Assembly (NCBI GenBank): GCA_949358305.1
Contig: OX442321.1
Location: 6,659,605 to 6,723,604 of the forward strand
Direction of reading: 5' to 3'
From: Strigamia acuminata
Taxonomy: Eukaryota; Arthropoda; Chilopoda; Geophilomorpha; Linotaeniidae
DNA: 64,000 nt
Both the position numbers and the translations under genes were made by a program. Position 1 is the stretch's first letter; every line of letters begins with the position of its first letter. Shown here piece by piece: positions 54,112 through 64,000 of this stretch. The notes under the pieces were generated by a model. It was not told where the DNA came from and did not search any database. It was given only the letters and a program-made list of their open reading frames with translations.

Positions 54112-55635
54112 TTTATTTAAAACATTAAAGAAAATTATTATATTTTTCTAGATTCTATAATTGGGACAACGGATCAAGATTGGATGCGAGGAATAAAGAA
54201 GCCATTTGCAGGACAACAATTGCGCGTGTATTAAAGTGGAAAGCTGGTGTAATTACAAAGTTCAAATTTGAGATCTGGTTCAATTGCCGTAGTTTATTTT
54301 ATCTTTCGGTCCTTAGTCTCTTTTTGGTTCTTACTTTGGTTTATTTGTTTGTTCTTACTTAGATTGGTTTATTTTTTGGTCTTTAGTTTAGCTTAATGTT
54401 TGGTTCTTGGTTTGGCTTATTTTAATTTTTGGTTCTTGGTTTGGCTTATTTTAATTTTTGGTTCTTGGTTTGGCTTATTTTTATTTTTGGTTCTTGGTTT
54501 GGATGAATGTCAAATGGTCGAATCGCAAGGTGAAATTGCTTCACAGTTGTGACCATTTATGGTCATTCGGTTTTTGTGGTTTTTCTTTTATTTGGTTTTC
54601 GTTTTGTTTTTTATGCATGTTTGGTTTTGAATTTTTTGCTTGATAGTGTGTGGAATGGTTTTTGTTTACTGGTGTGTGTAATTTTATTTTTATTTGCAGT
54701 AAGCTACCGGTATGTAAAAGTCAATTTAAATTATTAGTGGAATTTAAATAGTTCTTTTTAATTACATCAGCTTTCCCCGATGATACTATTAGAAAATACA
54801 GTTTTTAATGCTGTATTCTCTAATATTTATAATGGTACATATAGTTTATTGCCCTCCACTTTAATTTTTTGTTTAGTTTTTAATTGTAGATTTTAAAATG
54901 CATGAAGAAAAATTATTGTTGATTAAATTGCACCTAAAAGGATTTTGCTCTATTTGCTTGTGAAGCCAACACCGAATGGATACTTGTACACGGAAGATTC
55001 AGTTTTTTTTGAAATTTTTTTTTTTAATTTTAATTTATTTATTTTACATTTAGGTTTTTAAATATGTAAATTGTTTGGAGATTTTATTCAAGATTTGAGA
55101 ACTACAAATTCTTCAAAGATGACTTGGAGAATTATAAATTAATTCACCATCAGGCAATTCATTGGAGTTTACAAATATGTTAGTTTTGTGTTATACTCTG
55201 TATGTAAAGTACTGTAATGTGTTAATTTTTGTTAATTTTTAATACCTAGACAGAGCCAACTATATTCAATGTGGACGTGTAAACATTTATAAGTTTGACT
55301 TTATTGACAGATAGTCAATTTTTTTATTAATACCTTTGATTTGTATTATTTTTCATTTTAATTAACCAGTGAGTAGCGGACAGATGTACGATGCTGGCAG
55401 ACGTATGGATCACCTAGCAGGTTGTGAAGATAGGCCATCGGAACGGTAGGATTCTGGGGAAAAATTCATGGCGCATCTTTCTTCTTCTGGGAGATGTCCC
55501 CCCTCCTTTGGGGAGGCGTTTCTCCTCCCCACCTAGGATGTGCCATGAATCGGGTTGGGGGAATTTGTTTCAGAGCTGGCAACTTCTGAAGCCACCTAGA
55601 CGCCAATGAATATGCTAGAGGAAGAAGACAGCGGG
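54112..55635 (+). repeat. Duplicated block, copy 2
   Basis: Counterpart of 48,815-50,900, starting with the small exon and ending near caatgaatatgctagaggaag. The hairpin (gaaaatacag / ctgtattctc) is at about 54,790. The ctgggaagccaattcgga segment that copy 1 holds at about 50,650 is found here further downstream, at about 56,020. Confidence 0.85.
54152..54362 (+). CDS. Small exon in the duplicated block, copy 2; possible Dscam terminal exon
   Basis: Joined to the Dscam donor at 53,883 (phase 2) the frame reads KFYNWDNGSRLDARNKEAIC, then RTTIARVLKWKAG, and runs into low-complexity sequence before stopping near 54,362. In the other frame it reads SIIGTTDQDWMRGIKKPFAG, QQLRVY and stops at 54,234. 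Without splicing, Dscam would stop directly after RDRK at 53,887. Which is used cannot be told from sequence. Confidence 0.35.
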
Positions 55636-55639
55636 TGGA

Positions 55640-55970
55640 TGGAAGGACCGAGAGAGTGGACGGATGAATGGACGGCGCTGGTAGACAGACGGACCGAGCG
55701 GGCAGCTGATTGACAAATGGACCGAGCGGGCAGCTGATTGACAAATGGACCGAGCGGGCAGCTGATTGACAAATGGACTGAGCGGGCAGCTGATTGACAG
55801 ATGGACAGTGGACATTGGACATTGGACGAACGGACGGACGGACTAAGCAAGCAGTGGACGGACGGACGGACTGAGCAAGCAGTGGACGGACGAACGGACT
55901 GAGCAAGCAGTGGACGGACGGACGGACTGAGCAAGCAGTGGACGGACGAACGGACTGTGCAAGAAGACAG
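55640..55970. repeat. ggacggacggactgagcaag minisatellite
   Basis: Two sub-arrays: gaccgagcgggcagctgatt units (55,688-55,800) and ggacggactgagcaagcagt units (55,830-55,960). Confidence 0.9.
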
Positions 55971-56442
55971 CGGACATCTGCACACTATATCACATATGGA
56001 AGACGTAAATGGACATTGCTGGGAAGCCAATTCGGATGGCGTGCAGTCTTTGGATCACCATTAGCAGGTTTGAAGGTCAGCCTTCGGAACGGTAGGATTC
56101 TTGGAAAATATTCATGACAGATCTTTGTTCTTCTGATTAGGTAGTAAATTTCTTTATTCATACTTTTGATATGTATAATTGTACATTTTATTTGAATTAT
56201 GTGCATTCATACAGCGGACGGACCAAGAGAACACTGGATGTACAGAAGAATGCAGCTAGTTTCTATATTTATGGTTTATTTTACACTTTTTTTTGGAACG
56301 TATCTACCGTGTAAGAACAAAAGTGGGTGTAATTATAATTTATACTTACCGGTACAATTTTTTTAAATGTTTTAAATATGTGCATTTATTGTAAAGTGTC
56401 GTGTAAAGCTGTTTTAGCTGCATAGCATAGCATGACACCACC

Positions 56443-57097
56443 GCCCATTCAATACCGCCAAGGTTTTTACTGCTAACCCATCACCGCCAAAATAATACAT
56501 CAAATCCTAAAACCGCCGAACCATTACCTTCAATTTTTTTTGTTATTTGCTGTTCTTTTCAATTTTTTTGGTAGTTTTTGATGATTTTCTGTTATATTCA
56601 AGAATTTGTTGTTACTTATGGTTATTTTGGTAATTTTCGGAAATTTTCGATTGTTATTTGCTATTACTTTTGGTTATTTTGGTCATTTTCGGAAATTTTC
56701 GATTGTTATTTGCTATTACTTTTGGTTATTTTGGTAATTTTTGGCTATTTTTTATGTTTGTGAATTTTTGGCTATTTGCTGGTATTTTTTGTTCTTTCCT
56801 GTGATTTTCTATTTTTCTGGTAATTTTCGATTATTTTCTGGTATTGTCGGAAATTTTTCTCTTGTTATTTGCTGTTATTCTTGGTTATTTTGGTAAATTT
56901 CGGTTATTTTTGGTTATTTGCTGTTACTTTCGGTTATCTTCGGATATTTTTGGTTATTTGCTGTTACTTTCGGTTATCTTCGGATATTTGCGATATTGGC
57001 TTTGCTGTAAAAAATTGGCGTTTTTGGGATTAGCTGTATTATTTTGGCGGTGCATGGGTTGGCGGTAAAAACCTTGTTTTGAATTGGCGGTGATGTC
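56443..57097. mobile_element. Foldback-type element with ccgcc/ggcgg ends
   Basis: Left end tgacaccaccgcccattcaa...ccaaggtttttac is mirrored at the right end by ggtaaaaaccttgttttgaa...ttggcggtgatgtcgt. The inverted arms are about 100 bp. The interior is a tandem array of tttggttattttggtaattt and ttgttatttgctattacttt units. Confidence 0.7.
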
Positions 57098-57213
57098 GTA
57101 GAACCGATACAAAGTTTCGATTTTTTTGATAGTTTATCAACATTTTGTTTTTTAAAATTATTTAAATTAGAGATTTGAGGAATAGATGTATTTTTTGGTT
57201 TTTATAATTTGTT

Positions 57214-57660
57214 CGAATGGTTGCATTCAATAACTCTTAAACGGTCATTTAAACCCGTTTGCACGAACTTTTAAACGAGATTCTCGTTTAAAAGCTCGTT
57301 TAAATTAGTTTAAACTGGCCGAAAATAAACGACCTAAATAGGTCTGAAAATTTTACTTTTATTGTTTCAATTTATTATTGTAAATTTTAAATTTTTGTAA
57401 AAAAATTGAAATTTTTGAAATTTTTTTTCTACATTTTTGAAATTTCTTTGAAACTTTTGTAAAAATTTTAAACTTTTGTAAAAAATTTTAAATTTTTGTA
57501 AAATTTTGTATTATAAGCTTGTATAAAAAAAAATTTTTGGGGGGAGTGGTCAGTTTTGTTACGTAATATGGTAGGGGGGGGTTGTGGATTTGTTACGACC
57601 TTGTTACAGGGGGGGAGGGGATCTAAAAATCGAAAAATCAGCGTTACGTAATTTATAGAC
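57214..57660. other. Repeat fragments, no gene
   Basis: Begins ttgcattcaataactcttaa, like the ends of the tagctgcattcaaaaatt family, followed by palindromic cgtttaaa/tttaaacg motifs. Then comes a separate fragment with gttacgtaatttatagacgg near 57,643. No bounded element could be defined. Confidence 0.4.
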
Positions 57661-57675
57661 GGCCCCCTACGTCCC

Positions 57676-58030
57676 GACCCCTGGTTTCATTCGAGCCAGA
57701 GCTTGATGTGTTTGAAGAATTAATCGTATTCGCTGCGGGTGCTGGAACTTCTTCCAGAAATGACGCTGGAATTCTCTACAAATAAAAGGCAAATCAAATG
57801 ACACATTTTTTGGGGTTAAATTCGATAGATCAAGTCGTACGGTCAGCAAATACTCGACCGCTCTGTCCGGATTATTGAAACTAGCTTTAAGTGCTCCTTC
57901 TACGGGCTCCCGATCGTAGCTCATGTCCACAATCTGTTGGTTGGACCATTCGTTGGTATTCCTCGCCCATCAATAACTGCGATTCTGCTTCCAATAAACT
58001 ACTTGTACTTGCTGATAATTCTGCTGAAAT
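57676..58030 (-). pseudogene. RAD23-like fragment, copy 3
   Basis: UBA1 and linker as in the 42-kb copy, with the full-length linker ([18 protein letters not shown]) that copy 2 lacks. A 4-bp insertion (gttg) near 57,940 shifts the frame within UBA1, and a 6-bp duplication (acttgt) lies near 58,001. The UBA1 acceptor (ttcag) is intact. No XPC-binding exon follows. It shares its flanks with copy 2, so the pair is one duplicated fragment. Confidence 0.85.
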
Positions 58031-58128
58031 GGCGCTTGGACTACAAATTAACAAGAAGAAAGTCAACTATTAATTAACATTTAACAAGTAATTGGTTCGG
58101 ACGGAATTAAGGCAAATTGGTGAAAATT

Positions 58129-58858
58129 AGGCGCATTCGAAAAGTCATTAAAACGAGTGTAAACGTGTTTACACTCGTTTTCACACGACATTTACACGAA
58201 TTAATTCGTGTAAATGTCGTGTAAACTGGTTAAACGGAAACGGCCTGTACGCCACGTTTCCGTTTAAAATCTCCGTGCAACGAGTTTTCTCGTTGAAATC
58301 GGGTCTTGCTGGCAGCCATCTTGGATTTTCGTTAGATCGGTTGGAACGATGTCGATCGCAAGAACAATTTTTTAGCAGGTATTAGCCGCATTCTTGCGAT
58401 CGAATGCGACCGATGTTCGATCGCATTTGTACGATCGAATACGGCCGACGTTCGACCGACGTTCGGCCGCATTTGTACAATCGAATGCGGCCGACGTTCG
58501 GCCGACGTTCGGCCGCGTTTGTGCGATCTAATGCGGCCGGTGTTCGGCCGCATTTGTGCGATTGAGGCGGCTGTTCAGCCGATTCCCGTTCGGAAATAAA
58601 TATTAATAATACAAATAATTAAAATAAATTTACATTTTATAATCATGTTTTTATAATCTCCTGTTTTTTTTTAGAGTAAAAAACAACAATAATGACTATG
58701 GTTATTATTTGGACTAATTTAATATTTACACTTGAATTTACACTACTGAATTTTACACAGAAATTTATTTTGAAACTCGAAAATTGGGTCGTTTAACTTG
58801 AAATTTACACTACCAGTTGCACTGGTCGTTTAGTGCAAATTACTTTTCGAATGCGCCT
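58129..58858. mobile_element. TIR element inserted beside RAD23 copy 3, with exact empty site
   Basis: Perfect 17-base ends aggcgcattcgaaaagt / acttttcgaatgcgcct, flanked by ATT on both sides. The duplicated locus at 44.8 kb reads ggtgaaaattgttta without insertion, so the 3-bp target duplication is directly visible. The 730-bp interior contains nested palindromes (cgtgtaaatgtcgtgtaaac type) and a cggccgacgttcgg tandem array (58,390-58,560). No transposase. A 3-bp duplication is typical of PIF/Harbinger-type transposases, though their usual target is TWA. Confidence 0.92.
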
Positions 58859-58944
58859 ATTGTTTGATTTTTAGTTAATTTCGAGTGAATATCAAATTTC
58901 GCTTCAAAATTCAAATGTCCTAATTCACATTTTCGGCCGAATTT

Positions 58945-59175
58945 ATCGACAAATTTCACTTTTATTCAAACTTTCGGCCGAATTTATCGACAAATTTCAC
59001 TTTTATTCGAACTTTCGGCCGAATTTCAATAAAATTTCACTATAAATGCAGGTTTTAGGCCGAATTTCATTCAAATTTCACTATAAATGCAGATTTTAGA
59101 CCGAATTTCAGTCAAATTTCACTATAAATGCAGATTTTAGGCCGAATTTCCGTCAAATTTCACTATAAATTAAAA
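58945..59175. repeat. Short copy of the aaatgcaggttttaggccga array
   Basis: Four to five units of the array found at 44,870-45,400, in the same relation to the RAD23 fragment. Confidence 0.85.
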
Positions 59176-59249
59176 TATTCTGCCAATTTTCATTCTAATT
59201 TATCCCACGTTCAATGACCCATTAGCATTCCAACCGGTAACACCCATCT

Positions 59250-59793
59250 TTATTTTCAGCAAGTATCACTTTAAAAAAGTGGGTGATGCATTCCATCGAA
59301 GACTCCGGGCTGCAATCCAAGCAATATAATTATAATTATATTAAAATTACCAGTATCCCTCTCCAAATTAAATATTTACGGTCTTGCTTTATACACAGGT
59401 CTTGCGCAAACATAGAGATAATCATACTTTTCACTAACAAGATGCAAGATATATTCATAAAAATCTGACCATATACGATGACTGAGATAGATATTAAAGT
59501 TTTCCTAAGAAAAACAACACGATAAACCCCAATGTTGAATTTGAATTATATCCTTGTGTTGCCACTTTGTGGCTTAGTATCTTCTAGACCCAGTTTCAGA
59601 TGTTTCAGCTTAATTTTTTTTTCTAAACTTAGGAAATTGAGTTGTATAAAGCACAAACTGTTGCCAAGTTAAAAATGATATCAAATCCCAAAAAGAGCTC
59701 TAATGCCATTCTGCATACCATAATTAATACCTTATTAAGTCATTAACATCATAAATACAATTTTATTCAATTTATGGTACAGTAACTTGACAG
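59250..59793. other. No gene seen
   Basis: AT-rich DNA without supported features. Confidence 0.4.
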
Positions 59794-59973
59794 TAGCGGC
59801 ATTCAAAAATTAAAATAAAATTTTAGTTTAAGTGTATTTTAAGTTTAAATTTTGATTTATTATAATAATTATAATTAATATAGTTTAATTTAATAAATAG
59901 AACAGTAGATGATATCATTTTTGTTTTAAAATCGAAGTAAAACACAAAATATTTTAGTTTTGGAATGCAGCTA
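59794..59973. mobile_element. TIR element, tagctgcattcaaaaatt family, short copy
   Basis: Ends tagcggcattcaaaaatta and tagttttggaatgcagcta, and shared internal ttttagtttaagtgtatttt blocks, match the 840-bp element at 13,117. About 180 bp, an internally deleted copy. Confidence 0.75.
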
Positions 59974-60013
59974 GTATTTTATTATTGTTTTAGTTTCGGC
60001 GAAATATCTGATG

Positions 60014-63000
60014 TTACGTAAATCCTATGGGTCTTAACTTCATTTCCGATTGATTCACTACGAGGAGCTTATTTGGCGGAAACAATATGACCATAGCTTC
60101 TTCTCCATTCAAATTACACGGCTGGCTCCTCTCGTCACTTAACCACCATCCCCCGTCGACTCTTTCATGCCCAGACTTTCTATCGTACGTTTGAAATGCT
60201 TTTCCATTGATGGTTTCTATCCCAATATCTACAAACGTGATAAATTCCGTCAAAATTCGACAATAAAACGATCATTTAATTTTATTTCTCTTATTACCGA
60301 TGTTCCCGTGAAAATAAAAGGCGTGCGCCGTGTAATTACTCTCTTCATCATCAACAGAGAAGCTGTCGGACACAACGAATGATTTTTCTTCTCCAATGGT
60401 CAAATCTATTCTCATTGTGAGTCCATCGCCAAAATTGTGGATAAATTTATTGCCTGCAAAACAACTTTTTAAATCCCGAGTTTAAATTAACCAAATAGAA
60501 ATAACTAACCGAGCCAAAATTCACCGCACAAATTGCCAAATCCTTCGCGGTACGAAACCCAACTGTTTTCGAATTTAACTAATCGCGATAACGAATTATC
60601 TCTCCTTTGAAAAACCTATAAAATTAACTTAAACCTTATAAAAAAAAAATATTTTTATAAAAATATCTATCATACTGTCCATCCTCCACCGTCTGTCTCC
60701 ATATCACAGTACGCCGAAAAGAAAACTCGCTCCAAAGCTTCATTTTTGTACGATAAAATATAAATTCCAGACTGTTTGCAACCTAAATCACTTAAATAAA
60801 TTAAGACTGAGCAAGAAAAAGTGTAATTAATATACCACATTACCTTTGTTGTAGACTTCGCTGCAATCTCTCATTTGACTAGTGTCTATGGTGCATTGCG
60901 CACCGGTGTCTTCGGCGCACGATTGGAAATGAGCGGTCGAAATAATTCCAATTTCCGATATTCCGTTATTGGCGATACTTGAAACTGCATCTCCATCAGT
61001 ACTGCTTTGAATTGTTGATTTCTTGTCGCTCAAAGATTGAACTGCAAACAAAAATTGGATATTGGTAGACCCTGGATATTTATGCAAAATAAAATTCGTT
61101 TTATGCGCATAAAATATGCACCAAAAATTCCATTTTATGCAAAATAAAAAAATTTATTTAAGTGAAATATCATATTGGTCATGTTATTGGGATTGGTCAA
61201 TTCGAGCGTACTTTGCACATCTTCGGGTGGTGGATAACCCGAGACTAGGACTTCGCACAGATGTAGCACATTTCCATCATCTTGATGCGATGCTGGATTA
61301 TATCTTTTTTCAACTATTTGTATGGTGACGAAAGATCCAATCAAGGGAAGTGTGCAGTGAAACTTATAATTTCCTTCCGCGAAAGTCTGGTTATCAGATT
61401 TGAAGCAAAGCGCGTTGTCGGTAAATGGTTCGTCCAATCCAACGTCTGTAAGATCATTAAATCCGACTCTGATCTCAAAATCGTGCAGCTTAACTGAAGA
61501 ATAAAAAAGTAAATTTGTAACAGCTCTACGACATTTTACGGTTTTTATTACGGTTGTTGCCATTTCCCGGCACTACGATCGAAATGCTATCAACCAAAGA
61601 TAAATTTGCCAATTCTATTTGAAACCAAGGATAAACATTGGAAGAATCTAAATATTTGAACAACAAAAAAGTAATTTAATCTAAGTTCACCAATTATCAA
61701 TTTTAAAATATACCAGTTTGTGCACACAGGTCAACTGTTTCCGTGTGGAAAACCGACGAGGGAAAAATTCCATCAACAGTTAACGAAGCATTCCCAATCA
61801 TATCGTCCATTCCACGAGCACTTGCTTGAAATGCCACATTGGTAACTACAAAAAATTAATTAAAATCATATTTTAAAAAAAATCAAACTAAATGGTGTTG
61901 TAATATTCTACAGGATGGCCCAAATAAAATCGACCCGACAATACAGGGTATCGCAAACAAATATATACACTGCTCGTAGGGTTTCAGTACTGGAAAACCG
62001 TGGTACCGGTACCGATTTTCCAGGAAACCGGATGAAAAATCAGGAACCCGGGAACCGGGAAATTTTTAAAAAATAACCGGTTCCGTCCAAAATTGCCAAA
62101 AAGTCGTTAAAACGTCATTTTCGTCATTGAAATGTTACATTTTGTAACGTTTTAATGGCTAAAAATGGCCATTTTTGACAAAAACGACTATTTTTGACGA
62201 AAAACGACTATTTTTGACGAAAAACGACTATTTTTGACGAAAAACGACTATTTTTGACGAAAAATGACTATTTTTGACGAAAAACGAGTATTTTTGACGA
62301 AAAACGACTATTTTTGACGAAAAACGACTATTTTTGACAAAAAACGGCCATTTTTACATTGAAAAATGGCTAAGAACGGCCATTTTTGTCAAAAAACGAC
62401 CATTTCCAGCCATTTTTCGTCGCCTGATTTTTTTTAGCCCGGGAATAGCAATTTCCCGGGAGTACCGGCCATATTGGTACCAAGAGGTGGGAACCGGGAA
62501 TTAAAAAAAAGCGGGAAAACAGAAACCCTAACTGCTCAATTGTACCATAAAAGTACCACAAAATCTGAAATTCAGGAATGATTAGTGCAATCAAACTTGG
62601 CAAACTCGGAGGAAAAATTGATTTAAAACGTAAATATCTCGAGAACGAAAGCTCGGATCATGAAAAACTAAACCTCAAACGAAAGAGCGGAAAAAATTGC
62701 AGCAAAAACGTAAATTAAACAACACTTCCCACAACTAATAATTAATATACATTTAACTGAACAATGTATACACTTTTTGAGACACCCTTAATAACCCTCC
62801 TTGTATTGTCGAGCCGATTTTATTTGGGCCACCCGGTACTTACGAGGTTTGATTTCATGATAGAAAAATCCCCAAACTTCAACGCTAGTCGAACTAAATA
62901 TTCTTTCATACCCAATCACGCAAGAGATTGTTGTACAATTCTCGACCACCTGAAGAGACACGTATCTTCCCACAAGAGGATGATGACACTTAAATGTGTT

Positions 63001-64000
63001 CTCGCCACTTCTCAGATAACCATTCATCATTTGGTAACAAATTATATTCTCTTTAAACAACTCATTGATGTATTTTCCAGATATTTTCTCATTTCCAACT
63101 CGAATATCAAAATCGGGTGAACGACCTAAACTTAAACGAATAAAAATCTAAAAAAAAAACCAAAAAAACCATCACAAATAATCATTTTTACCATGTTCAT
63201 CGTTTTCTACAACCAAAACTATTCTATCAACAACATTTTTGGTCGTTAAATCGATAAACAGCCAAGGATGATCGTCAGAATGAGTATCCACATGTCCGTC
63301 CAATAGTAACTCCGGAGTTATACTAATATCCACATCCAGACTATGCTGAACGGATAAACCCTCGGCAAGGTTTTTCTCGCTTAACGATTCCCTCACAATT
63401 TTATCGGCGTAAACTTCAACCTCGCACAAAGTAAGAATGTTTCTCTCTCCCGCCGACCAATGACAACTATTCAGCTTGCACAGTTCTACAATCTGAATAC
63501 TGACAAACCTTCCAACCAAATCTTGAGGACACGTTATAATATTCTCTCCGGCAAGGAGATACGAATTTAAATTGGAGAAACACAACGGATTGCTTCGAAA
63601 CCGGAAGTCGCCACTTCCAGCAAATTCAACAATATCAAAATTACCAACCCGAACTTCGATGTCGTGCAAACGAGCTAAAATACAAAAAAAAAAACTAAGC
63701 AAAAATAAATATATAATACGATTTCACCGATTTTTACAATGTAATGTTTCTCCTCTATTATAAATGTAAACACTCGACACGATGAACTCCTGAAGTAAAT
63801 CAACCCGCCACCAGGGATACGTGTCGCCTTTTTCTAAAATTCCAAATAAATTTAAAACTAATCATTAAATATTTTCCTACGTCGCTTTACCAGATGTGTG
63901 TGTACACTGCGCGATCCAACGACCATAACCGGGATAAAACATTCGCGGTTTCTGCCCGTTTACCGCTAAATGTCCGTCCGCATTGTATTCAACGGAACTC
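60014..64000 (-). CDS. Multi-F-type-lectin protein with C-terminal fibrinogen-related domain (5' end outside window)
   Basis: Probably a secreted or surface carbohydrate-binding protein. Minus-strand exons: 64000(partial)-63891, 63833-63738, 63674-63192, 63125-62844, 61845-61714, 61647-61552, 61493-61239 (donor uncertain), 61041-60844, 60782-60676, 60615-60510, 60453-60298, 60228-60014. Every other junction keeps phase 1 except the one after 60,676 (phase 0). Three fucolectin/tachylectin-4 modules follow each other. Module 1: CTHTSEKGDTYPWWRVDL, RLHDIEVRVGN, GRFVSIQIVE, LTLCEVEVYA. Module 2: PWLFIDL, FDIRVGNEK, GRYVSLQVVE, without the LCEV motif. Module 3: CAQTDSSNVYPWFQIEL, LHDFEIRVG, LHLCEVLVS. 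After a linker comes the fibrinogen domain: MRDCSEVYNKG, CDMETDGGGWTVFQRR, YREGFGNLCGEFWLGNKFIH, DGGWWLSDE, CNLNGEE, KLRP, stop. One cysteine of its second disulfide seems replaced. Confidence 0.88.
61072..61145. repeat. ttatgcgcataaaatatgca repeat in a lectin-gene intron
   Basis: Same unit as at 28,985-29,150 in the phosphatase gene. It lies between the third lectin module and the fibrinogen linker exon. Confidence 0.65.
61911..62836. mobile_element. TIR element next to a lectin-gene splice donor, containing a nested hAT-like element
   Basis: Ends caggatggcccaaataaaat and, inverted, attttatttgggccacccgg, flanked by TA (61,909-61,910; 62,837-62,838), a mariner/Tc1-type target. The right end lies only a few bases from the minus-strand donor of exon 63125-62844. 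It carries the repeat shared with 29,665 and the nested element at 61,977. Confidence 0.82.
61977..62530. mobile_element. hAT-like non-autonomous element, second copy of the agggtttc family
   Basis: Ends tagggtttc and gaaacccta, flanked by actgctcg and actgctca, an 8-bp target duplication with one change. Interior has accgg/ccggt motifs as in the 21,284 element, plus a tandem array of ttttgacgaaaaacgactat (62,170-62,400). Confidence 0.82.

Noticed and set aside
55466-56030. Overlapping minus-strand frames of about 145 codons
   Set aside because: Derived from ggacggacggactgagcaag arrays; several frames are open at once and none resembles a protein.
56578-57068. Frames rich in Phe, Tyr and Leu
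   Set aside because: They come from the ttggttattttggtaatttt array inside the foldback element.

Overview
This window is nuclear DNA from an invertebrate animal, most likely an arthropod. The genes are split into many short exons with GT..AG introns, the sequence is AT-rich, and TIR transposons and minisatellites are everywhere. Recognisable genes are ionotropic-receptor-like channels, a Dscam tail, a receptor tyrosine phosphatase of the R3 type, and an F-type lectin/fibrinogen-domain protein. Arthropod is an inference from Dscam and the divergent IR-like channels; a non-insect arthropod (for example a chelicerate or myriapod) is possible but not shown.

Layout. 1-900 is a GC-rich satellite, followed to about 5.6 kb by repeat debris that includes a LINE 3' end and an orphan receptor exon. 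5.6-24.9 kb is a tandem array of three ionotropic-receptor-like genes on the + strand, each with the same ten-exon structure. Introns grow from gene to gene because transposons have inserted into them, often nested; the uninterrupted copies serve as empty-site controls. 25.3-36.1 kb is one complete receptor-type tyrosine phosphatase gene (27 exons, about 1,825 codons) with a very long Thr/Pro octapeptide repeat, fibronectin-like modules, one membrane segment and one catalytic domain. A small minus-strand terminal exon converges on it. 36.4-44 kb is repeats plus a partial RAD23 gene (minus strand).

44-59 kb is a duplicated and broken region. It holds two further RAD23 fragments with duplicated flanks, a mitochondrial ribosomal protein S7 gene lacking an internal segment, two near-identical 88-nt first-exon-like units with promoter-like motifs, a BRCA1-type BRCT fragment with one in-frame stop, the 3' half of a Dscam-type gene immediately after it, and a block containing one small exon copied on both sides. 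60.0-64.0 kb (minus strand) is the 3' part of a gene for a secreted-looking protein with at least three F-type lectin modules and a C-terminal fibrinogen-related domain; its 5' end is beyond the window.

The receptor array is likely one chemosensory family expanded by tandem duplication. The other genes do not form an obvious pathway. Dscam, an F-lectin/fibrinogen protein and an R3 phosphatase are all surface or extracellular recognition-type proteins, but linking them functionally would be speculation. All exon boundaries are read by eye from splice sites, phase and family similarity; no alignment or transcript data was used.
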